NCBI GenBank assembly: GCA_048213135.1
Contig: PS015010.1
Coordinates: 1,550,001 to 1,614,000, forward strand
From: Reclinomonas americana ATCC 50394
Lineage: Eukaryota > Jakobida > Jakobea > Jakobida
Direction: 5' to 3'
DNA length: 64,000 bases
Below the pieces are notes generated by a model. It worked only from the letters and a program-made list of their open reading frames with translations, made no database searches and was not told the DNA's origin. Made by a program: the position numbers and the translations under genes. This document shows, one piece after another, positions 19,131-27,300 of this stretch; position 1 is the first letter of the stretch, and the number at the start of each line of letters is the position of its first letter.

Positions 19131-19164
19131 TAAAAAAAGCCGCCTACATTTTTTGCAAGCGGCT
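19131..19164 (-). terminator. Intrinsic terminator downstream of candidate immunity gene C
   Basis: The stem AGCCGC (19138-19143) with GCGGCT (19159-19164), extended by partial pairing, is followed on the minus strand by seven T. It lies about 97 bases after the stop at 19261. Confidence 0.6.
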
Positions 19165-19260
19165 GAATGATTTTTTGATTTGTATTTTTTTGCTTTCTTG
19201 TCTCAGCCCAAACGAAGGAACAAAACAGAAAACCAACGGCAGCAAAACAATGTTTTATTT

Positions 19261-19668
19261 TTAATGTCTTATTGGTATAATTTCAACAGGAACTTTACTT
19301 CTCGGTCTTAAAAGAGCACTTCGCTTTATAGAAAGTAATACTTCTTGACATAACTCATAATCAGAATTATTGGTACAACTTATTTCACTTAAACTTCCGT
19401 CTTTGGCTACGATAAATTTTGCCTCAACAATATATTTCCCTTTTTTAGTGCTACTACAAAGTTTGGTAGATTTATTTAGCTGGGCTTCAATATGTCGCAA
19501 AAATGTTGAGTCTAAATCAGTACAAGTATCTTTAAATGCTGCTTTAGTGTATATTTTACTGGGTCTTCGTTCTTTGGTAATTTCTACGATAACTTGATTA
19601 CAATTAGTCTGTCCAAAGCCCTTAGCAATAAATAATATATGTAAGAAAAGTAACCTAAAGCATTTCAT
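19261..19668 (-). CDS. Exported small protein, candidate immunity protein C
   Basis: The 135-residue protein starts with a signal peptide (MKCFRLLFLHILFIAKGFGQ), so it should be periplasmic. The mature part has several Cys and a segment (YIVEAKFIVAKDGSLSEI, then CQEVLLSIKRSALLRPR) with the beta-alpha layout of a TonB C-terminal-like domain. It follows RHS fragment C after 173 AT-rich bases. If tip C is a peptidoglycan-acting amidase, as its motifs suggest, a periplasmic location is what its immunity protein would need. Function is inferred from context. Confidence 0.55.
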   Translation of the reverse strand: MKCFRLLFLHILFIAKGFGQTNCNQVIVEITKERRPSKIYTKAAFKDTCTDLDSTFLRHIEAQLNKSTKLCSSTKKGKYIVEAKFIVAKDGSLSEISCTNNSDYELCQEVLLSIKRSALLRPRSKVPVEIIPIRH

Positions 19669-19841
19669 TTTTAAAATATTTCAGTGTTTGTATTTTATTG
19701 AACGAACAAAATATTTTGCTATTACTCATCATCTCAATACCAACCTAAATGATTTATCTACTATCTATTTCTTAGAAAACCAACAACAAAATATAGCTTT
19801 GAAATAAAAGAAAATTATACTCCCCCTGTATAAGCCATTTT

Positions 19842-22187
19842 TCACTCTTTCTTTTTTGCTTCCTCAAGAATTTTCTTAATTTCTTCTCCATCATCATTCC
19901 CTGCATTACCTTTAAAACCTTCTGTACTAACTTCTACATCAACTTTTTTATTGGCGTTTTTTCTATAGAATCCTGCAAAATTTTTATATGCTGGATTAGT
20001 CTTTTTTACATCATCAATAGTTTGATTTTTCTTAACTGGGTTTCTATCATCCTTACTTGTTAGTTTTACTTTGCCATTTTTCCCAACTTTAGTAACTGTA
20101 GCTGAATGCTGGATATTTCCTTTATCATCTTCAAAAATAGCAACGTCTCCAGGTTTTACATCCTCTGCTTTTACTGGTGTGAATTCTGCCTTATTTTTAA
20201 AAATTTTTGAAACGTTATCACAACCTTGTCCATCTAAACCAGCAATATACAAATCAATGCCTGGGCGCAAATTCAGGGTATTGCCGTGGCAACTAGATGA
20301 TTCAGGGTTTCCCATATCAGGAAACACATATACCTTATCTCTATCTTTAAAATCCAAAAATTTTGTTTTTCCTTCATCTGCCCATTCAACATTATCAACT
20401 GTACTTTTTAACATATATCTACCGACTTCTACTGCTTGGCCATCGTTTGTATAAAAATAATATGTAGCTGCTTGATAAACCTCATTCCCTCTTTGTTCAT
20501 AAGATGCTACACCCATTGTATAAATTATATTTCCGTTCTTATCTACAAGCCAGTTGCCATTAGCATCTTTAAATTGTAGTGGACTATTAACACAAAAAGC
20601 ATAAGGCGAAACATTAGGATATTTGTCAGCATATTTATCTACACCTAACCATCGTCCTAATCTGTTATCGTAAATCCTTGCCCCAAAATCTAAATTTCCT
20701 TCGCCTGTACTGTTATCCAACTCCTTACCGTTAAACCCATAACGGTAACTTTTACCTGGTGTTTGTTCATACTTCCTACCCGGCATAGTCATACCGAATG
20801 GGTAGTAATCATTCGCACTGATCACATTTGCTGTATAATAATCGACCAAGCCATCTGTATTGCCATCTGTTTCAGTTTTGGTATCCGCAACTGTAACCAG
20901 CACATTACCCAAATGATTACCCAACTCAAAGAACTTATTACCTCTTATAAAGGTAGCGATATTATCCAAATGGTCAATTTGGGCAATGCTGTTTACATCT
21001 CTTTTTACATTAAAAATTCCTAAGCGGCTACTACCATACAAGTGAGCTTCTTCTTGCATCAGGTGAGCCGAAGACGTTCCCTGCTCATACAGGCTCATCA
21101 CATTACCACTGGCATCACGTACATATACCGTAGTTTTTGTAATCCCGCCTGTCGCAACTTCTTTAGTAATCCTGTTCCCTGCCACATCATAGCTATAATT
21201 GATCGTACTTCCAGATTTTGTAATGCTGGCAATCTTTCCATACGTGTTCCAACTGATGCTACTGATACCTTCAGCAGCATCTGCCGTGAGATTTCCAATT
21301 GCATCATACGTATAATTGTCATCCGATTGATTATCAATATCCGCTGCATAATTACCTGAGGATACGGCATCCTTCACGTGGCGTAAACGATTGTTCACCA
21401 GCTTACCGCTACTCAGATTATACCCGTAAGTAAAATTATCCATGGTTTGCGGATTTCCTCCGGCAGTTGTACCATTACGCAGGTAAGTAAGGATATTCCC
21501 ATTGGGATCATAACTAACTCTCTCTTTATAATTATCCGTAGCTGAAGGTGTCCAGGCATTCGTACTGCTGTTCAACCCGGTAAAAGCATCCATGGCAACA
21601 ATACGGTTTAACTGGTCGTACCTGTAACGGTAAAGATGTGCATCACCTAATTTAGGTATGTTCACTGCCATGGCACCGATATTCCCATTGAACAATTCCT
21701 GCCCTGATACAGTTATGGGTGTGGGTGCTGTAATAGCAGCAAAAGCACTTGTTCCACCTATAGGTTTATAATCACCACCAAAGTAATTCAGGCTGAACCC
21801 AAAGACATCCCTTGCAACAGGATTCAGTCCTGCCCCTGTCTTACCATCACCACCCATATCATAAGTACCGTCATTCACAGTTGTTGAGTTCACTCCTTTC
21901 AGCCAGCCTTGTAAAGTATAGGCATAATCCACACCCTGCACCTGCTGCTGACCTAAAATGGTTCGTGCCAGCGGTCCATGTTTATAATAGCTATATCTCG
22001 CATCTTTTTCCCATAGCCACCCATCATGGCTTGTTTCCACATCCGTAATCCTGTTCTCTGCATCGTACGTGTACTTATGATAGAACTCATCGGTAAAGCC
22101 TGGCTGGTACGCCACTTTGTTCACCTTACCACTGATGAGATCATAATCGTATACCATCTTCTTATACCGGTTACCGGTGCTGGCCAT
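19842..22187 (-). CDS. RHS fragment C with NlpC/CHAP-like tip (5'-truncated)
   Basis: The frame is open from about 22274 and homology to the full-length RHS starts near 22250 at NYYSYDI, so the ATG at 22187 is only an internal Met of the former gene. The copy keeps YD repeats and the RHS core (YRYGFNGKE, RIYDNRLGRWLGVD), then a tip after KDANGNW. The tip contains SSCHGNTLNLRPG, later VKPGDVAIFEDDKG and QHSATVTKVG: a Cys followed by PGD and a His, the pattern of NlpC/P60 or CHAP amidases, which cleave peptidoglycan or amide bonds. The catalytic assignment (Cys in SCHG, His in QHSA) is an inference. There is no signal peptide. Confidence 0.72.
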   Translation of the reverse strand: MASTGNRYKKMVYDYDLISGKVNKVAYQPGFTDEFYHKYTYDAENRITDVETSHDGWLWEKDARYSYYKHGPLARTILGQQQVQGVDYAYTLQGWLKGVNSTTVNDGTYDMGGDGKTGAGLNPVARDVFGFSLNYFGGDYKPIGGTSAFAAITAPTPITVSGQELFNGNIGAMAVNIPKLGDAHLYRYRYDQLNRIVAMDAFTGLNSSTNAWTPSATDNYKERVSYDPNGNILTYLRNGTTAGGNPQTMDNFTYGYNLSSGKLVNNRLRHVKDAVSSGNYAADIDNQSDDNYTYDAIGNLTADAAEGISSISWNTYGKIASITKSGSTINYSYDVAGNRITKEVATGGITKTTVYVRDASGNVMSLYEQGTSSAHLMQEEAHLYGSSRLGIFNVKRDVNSIAQIDHLDNIATFIRGNKFFELGNHLGNVLVTVADTKTETDGNTDGLVDYYTANVISANDYYPFGMTMPGRKYEQTPGKSYRYGFNGKELDNSTGEGNLDFGARIYDNRLGRWLGVDKYADKYPNVSPYAFCVNSPLQFKDANGNWLVDKNGNIIYTMGVASYEQRGNEVYQAATYYFYTNDGQAVEVGRYMLKSTVDNVEWADEGKTKFLDFKDRDKVYVFPDMGNPESSSCHGNTLNLRPGIDLYIAGLDGQGCDNVSKIFKNKAEFTPVKAEDVKPGDVAIFEDDKGNIQHSATVTKVGKNGKVKLTSKDDRNPVKKNQTIDDVKKTNPAYKNFAGFYRKNANKKVDVEVSTEGFKGNAGNDDGEEIKKILEEAKKKE

Positions 22188-22316
22188 AATACCGCTGTTA
22201 TAATCCTGCAGCAGGGTATCTACATTGCCGTATATGTCGTAGCTGTAATAATTGGTCGTTAAATTATAAAAGAGTTATTTAGTACGAATTAATCTTGCCT
22301 TTCTAATTTTACATCT

Positions 22317-22375
22317 CCCCGCTTTACGCTGCTAGTCCTCGCTACGCTCCGGGCTATACGCTGCAATCGGGCGTA
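22317..22375 (-). repeat. GC-rich boundary repeat, copy C
   Basis: The third copy of the GC-rich block, 45 bases after the stop of the IS1-family pseudogene. The GC part is almost identical to copy B, while its tail toward RHS C (TTAGTACGAATTAATC) is a diverged version of the A/B tail. Confidence 0.7.
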
Positions 22376-22419
22376 GAGGGAATACAACCTGTTCATCCGT
22401 AAAATTCATCAAATACCCT

Positions 22420-23082
22420 TCACTTATACCAGAAGTAAATCTTTAAACAGGCTTCCAGCATCCGGATACTCCGACTGAAACAGATCGCTTTTCTATTCAT
22501 CCTTTTCAATGAATTTCTAATCCCCAGATTCATTCGTTCAATAATATTAGTTCCAAAACAAAAGCAACGCTGAATTGAAGAAGGAATAAGGCTTGGGTAA
22601 ATGTTAAACCTGTCGGTGTATATACGCCTGGCACCATTTTGAATCAGGTTATCCGTTATCTTACTAATAACTAGTTTGCTTCTTGAACCAATGACAAAAT
22701 CAGCAACAATCCGGGTTTTGCGATCCAACGCATAAGTTACATACAAAGGATTTGTCTTACCATTACTGACGACATAGGTATAGAGTTCATCAATCTCAAA
22801 TGTCCTTTTACCAAAATCAGTTAAAGGGCAGCCTAATTGACAAGAGACTTTCAAAATCCTTCGCCTGACTGAAGTAGCAGCAAGATGCAGAAACCGGGAG
22901 ATTGAATTAATACTCATGCCCCCCTTTGTAAGCCGTGCTATATCACCATCAAAAGCAGCTGTTCTCTGACAATAGGTATAGCTTAAACGTTAGTATCTGT
23001 GTCATTGTTTACAATAAAATTTTTGAACCTGTTTGTAAAACCCTTTCCGGATACGGGTCTTTCCACAATATTTACAATCCAT
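22420..23082 (-). pseudogene. IS1-family transposase with two in-frame stop codons
   Basis: Translating from ATG 23082 gives a zinc-ribbon start (MDCKYCGKTRIRKGF, then FYCKQ), stop TGA at 23004-23002, HRY, stop TAA at 22992-22990, then an uninterrupted frame (RLSYTYCQRTAAFDGDIARL) into the 165-residue part starting at 22917. That part has the IS1 DDE features: IDELYTYV, YALDRKTR, YTDRFNIYPS and IERMN. With both stops read through it would have 220 residues, close to the usual InsAB' size. The stops fall where Cys (after CKQ) and Gln would be expected, so the gene seems inactivated by two point mutations and not by the programmed frameshift known in classical IS1. Confidence 0.85.
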
Positions 23083-23083
23083 A

Positions 23084-23255
23084 GGTAACAATTGGCGCAT
23101 CTGCATCGAGCCAACTCAATTGCAGTCGCATTTCCAGCAAAAACGCTTTAAAATGAATATAATAAACAGTATAATAATACATACAAAAAAAGTCGCTGAT
23201 CATTTATAATCAACGACTTCCGAATATTTATTTTCCGCAGGTGATAATTGGCGCA
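23084..23255 (-). repeat. Paired 16-bp sites with terminator, boundary C
   Basis: The sites 23084-23099 and 23240-23255 (minus strand TGCGCCAATTRTYACC) flank 140 bases with a terminator hairpin. The layout equals that of boundaries A and B but the site sequence differs, and it lies directly before the ATG of the transposase pseudogene. This points to a second subtype of the same kind of element. Confidence 0.6.
23184..23219 (-). terminator. Intrinsic terminator at boundary C
   Basis: The arms 23190-23200 and 23209-23219 (AAGTCGCTGAT/ATCAACGACTT, one G-T pair) are followed by seven T on the minus strand. Confidence 0.7.
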
Positions 23256-23347
23256 CGCCCCCTTCACCTGATTAGATACATTAACCAAAAACTCAAATAT
23301 GTTAATAGAATTTGTAAATTGCCGCTCAGATCTTTAATAAAAACAGC

Positions 23348-23877
23348 ATGAAGGATATCAATTCCACTAATACAAATACTGAAGAAACTATTAACCCACT
23401 TCCTAATGACGATCCTAAAATCACTGCAAGTGGAGATATTATTAAAATTAGTCCTTTATTTTTTGACTACAACTTACTTATGGCCTTCGTACTTTTTCTA
23501 ATTGGCCTTTTCATCATTTATGCCTATCCAAATGAAGACAACAAAACGAATGTAGTAATTTGCATAATACTAATGCTTAGTGCAATAGTCTCAATAATTA
23601 ACCAAGCAAAGAATAGTAATACTTTAATAATTAATACCTCCCAAAAAACAATTCAGATTATTCCTAACATCTTAATTTCTTTATTCTTAAAAGAAAAAAA
23701 ATACAATTTAATGAAATAAAAAAAGTAAGCTACATCACAAATGGCTTCTGGCTTGCATATAGAAAGAGCATTATTGTGTTTACTTTAAACGACGAAAGAA
23801 AAGTCAGTGTTCTTAGAATACAAAATGAAGACAATGCTGGCATATTCGCTCGATTCTTACTTTCTATAATTAAGTAA
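23348..23877 (+). pseudogene. Two-helix membrane protein interrupted by an A-tract frameshift
   Basis: The first frame (23348-23719, 123 residues) has a polar N-terminus, two membrane helices (about 41-60 and 68-85) and then LIINTSQKTIQIIPN, and stops just after an A8 run at 23694-23701. In the other frame the sequence continues as a plausible protein (EIKKVSYITNGFWLAYRKS, then RIQNEDNAGIFARFLLS) to a stop at 23875-23877. One extra A in the tract would join them into about 176 residues, with a PH-like or YcxB-like look. It could be a pseudogene, a phase-variable gene or a sequencing error in the homopolymer. Its 3' end overlaps the convergent TPR gene by 21 bases. Family unknown. Confidence 0.6.
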
Positions 23878-24324
23878 TTGCAGAACTTGGTTCTTTTCCT
23901 CGAGTGCCTTTGTAAACCCAGGAAGTTTTATTAGCGATTGATCATAAAAATATAAGGCAGAGTCATAATTGCCATTTTTTCTATAAATGACCCCTATATT
24001 TAAGTACGCCGCATGGCTTTCAGAATAATTTCTCATGATTGCCTTTCGATAATCAGAAATAGCTCCTGTATCATTTAAAAGCATAGATTTACAATAGCCT
24101 CTTTTGAAATAATATCCTCCTTTTGTTGAGTCCATCACGATGAGATCATTATATAAAGAGATTGCATCTGAATATTTGTCATTTTGGTAATAGTTATTAG
24201 CTCTTTCAATAAGCTCTTTTTTAGAACTTCCAGTATCCAGATATCTATTGCCCCCTTTGTCATCAGTTGAATTATCACAACTGACAAAAAGAATTCCTAA
24301 CACATACATAAATTTAGCCTTCAT
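23857..24324 (-). CDS. TPR lipoprotein, candidate immunity protein of the full-length RHS
   Basis: The 155-residue protein begins with a lipoprotein signal (MKAKFMYVLGILFVSC, lipobox Cys at 16). It carries about three tetratricopeptide repeats (about 33-145), for example AISLYNDLIVMDSTKGGYYF and AAYLNIGVIYRKNGNYDSAL. It starts 13 bases after the stop of the 3036-residue RHS gene on the same strand, which is the immunity position. A periplasm-facing lipoprotein would fit a tip that acts in the periplasm, and that tip includes a peptidoglycan-binding LysM. The role is inferred from position. Confidence 0.75.
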   Translation of the reverse strand: MKAKFMYVLGILFVSCDNSTDDKGGNRYLDTGSSKKELIERANNYYQNDKYSDAISLYNDLIVMDSTKGGYYFKRGYCKSMLLNDTGAISDYRKAIMRNYSESHAAYLNIGVIYRKNGNYDSALYFYDQSLIKLPGFTKALEEKNQVLQLLNYRK

Positions 24325-24337
24325 TACTTGAATAATT

Positions 24338-27300
24338 TTAATTATCAGATTTTGCTTTTGTAGAGTGAGATTTTAACCAATTAGCTTCCATCTCTTTCAT
24401 CGCATTATATGCCCTATTTGCTCTACTAATATGAAAGTCTCGCATTTTTTGATCATATATCCCTGATCCACTGTAACTTTTTGAAGTTTGTCTGGCCTCA
24501 TCAAATTCAGCCTTCAATGCCTGATAACCTGCAGATTGCATATAATCACTATTAACAACCTGATTAAATGTCTTTACTCCGTAATAATATGGAGCCAATG
24601 GAGTTCTCGAAATCCCTAACTCTAAGCCATCCTTTAAAAGGCCATCTTGATCATTAGTCGATATATGGTGTATTATCGTAGCCCACCCCATTACTTTTCC
24701 TAAACTCTTGAATTTATCTGCAAGTTCTCTTCTTTCTAATTCTGTAGCTATTTTTTCTCCATGCTCTGCAAGATTACTCCCAAAATCAGTAGCATCTTCT
24801 ACAACCTTAGTATTTCTTTTTCCTCCACCAGGCCCAAGTGGCAAAGCCCCTTTTCCCATAAAGTCCAAGCCTGGCGTTCTCTCTTGCATTCGCTCACTCA
24901 CAATCCTTTTAGTATTTACAGGTTGGGAAGTAGGTGCTTTTGGAGGAATCACTATAATTTGCCCTGGCTTTATTAAACTTGGATTTTTTCTTAACTCCTC
25001 ATTCCCTTTTTGAGCTAAAATCATTTCCACTGTTACTCCCGCTCTTTTTGCGATTTTGCTCAAATTATCTCCTTTCTTTACTCTATATCCTGGTATACCT
25101 ATTCGTCCATCGTAATCTGCAAAATAAATTGGATTACTAAAATAACAAGTATAGGCCCCTTCACTAAATTTAATAACTGGGTCAATATTCCATCTTCTTC
25201 CAACGTCCCCATCATATTCCCAAAAATCTGCCGTTTGTGCATTTGCGCTAATCTCAGTACTCCGCCTCTGCCCATTATACGCTAAATCTATTTGACCATT
25301 ATTAAACGATTTGCTTATGGCTCCATAAGCACTGTAATAACTCGCCGTTCTCACATCCGCCAGGTAATAATCGATTGTAGCACCGCCTGTACTGTGCTGT
25401 AGCTTCTTATCCGTTACCATCGCCATATTATTGCCGCGATGGTCGTTCACCAGATAATCAGTTACACCTCTTACAAATACTGGCATTTCAGGTATTACTG
25501 CCGGAGTTTCCACATCTATTACGAGTTTTTCCGTGCCTAGCAGACCACTGCCATACTTATTAAACTCTTTTGTACTCAGATATCCGTCATTCACAGATGC
25601 ATCCTTAAGGTAGGTAGCTATGGTGTTACCTGATGCATCCTTCACATACCATTCTTCCGTGTTGTTTACTTTCTTACTGATCCTTTGACCACTAATATCA
25701 TAGCTGTACTCAATATCCGTTCCTGATTTGGTTAATGTTTTTAATTTACCATACACATTCCACTCTGCTGCATTCACCCCTTGTTTGGTATCCTGCGTTA
25801 CATTACCAATGGCATCGTAGCTGTAAGTATAACTGCCACTGTTCACACTGTTGACAATACCCGACAAACGATTAGTACCGCTCGTATAACTATAGGTATA
25901 ATTATTCAGGTTCAAAGAGCCGCCCGTGCCATTTCTAAGATACGTCAAAATATTGCCATTGGCATCGTAGGTCAGTCTTTCCTTATAATCACTCATAGTA
26001 ACAGCGGTGAAACTGTTGGTGCTGTTACTCAGACCTTCATAGGTATTCATCGCTCTCAGGCGGTTCAACTGATCGTACCGGAAACCGTACACTTTGGCAT
26101 CGCCCAACTTAGGCAGGTTCACTACCATACTGGCGATATTGCCGTTGAACAGATCTTTGCCGGTCTGCACACCATCTCCGTTATGTGTAATACCATTACC
26201 AATTGTTGCAAAAGGAGCTACACCGCTATTAATCGTTTTATAGTCTCCTGTAAAGTAATTCAAACTGAACCCAAAGGCATCTCTTGCCACGGGGTTCAAC
26301 CCTGCTCCAGTCTTACCATCGCCACCCATATCATAAGTACCATCGCCTACAGCTGTGCTGTTAATACCCTTCAGCCAGCCCTGCAATGTATAAGCATAGT
26401 CCAGCCCCTGTACCTGCTGCTGCCCCAGGATGAGCCTTGATAATGGCCCGTGTTTATAATAACTGTACCTCGCATCCTTCTCCCATACCCAGCCGTCGTG
26501 ACTTGTTTCCACATCAGTGATACGGTTCTCTGCATCATAGCTATACCGGTGATAATAAGCGTCCACCGCACCCGGCTGGTACGCGACCTGGTTAACCTTA
26601 CCACTGATGAGATCATAATCGTACACCATTTTCTTATACCGGTTGCCGGTGCTGGCCATTATGCCACTGTTGTAATCCTGCAGCAGGGTATCCACGTTAC
26701 CGTGTATGTCGTAGCTATAATACGTAGCCGCCCGGTGTGTTCCGGCATACTTCGTATCGTCACTGCCACTCGGCTCGGTATCAAATACCTGGGTATAGCT
26801 TACCCGATTACGCAGGTGCTGCTGTACCAGCGGCGCGGGGCTCAGCGTAGCCTCTCCGTTAAAGTAGCTGACATCATATACCGTGCGGGTGATCTCTTCC
26901 TTGTTCTGCACATTGGTGCTGGCTCCGTTGTTGGCCAGCCATGTGCTCAACTGTGAAGGATCGCGGCTGATCGTTTCCGTCATGCTCGTGCTCTGCGGCT
27001 TCTGCCCTACCTGGCTGATGCGGCCCAGTTCATCATACAAGGTATAACTGTAACGGGCATTCGCGTATTGTTTCGCATTCTGGCTTACCACCAGCCGTCC
27101 CAGCCGGTCGTACCAGAATTTACTTTCACCAGCGTCGGGTGTTTTCTGCGCTATCACCTGGTTGAGTGTATTGTAGCGGTATTCCGTTTCCAGTGTATGC
27201 GTTGGCGTTAGTATATTGCTGCTTTCTGCCCCACCGGCTTTTACGTTCTGCCGTTTCGTTTTTACATTGGCCAGGAAGGTGGCATCAGCGTGTTTCGCGT

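Noticed and set aside
18806-19264. 152-codon plus-strand frame
   Set aside because: It crosses two large inverted repeats and a terminator, is rich in Lys, Phe and Cys without pattern, and lies antisense to the terminator of the minus-strand gene. Treated as noncoding.
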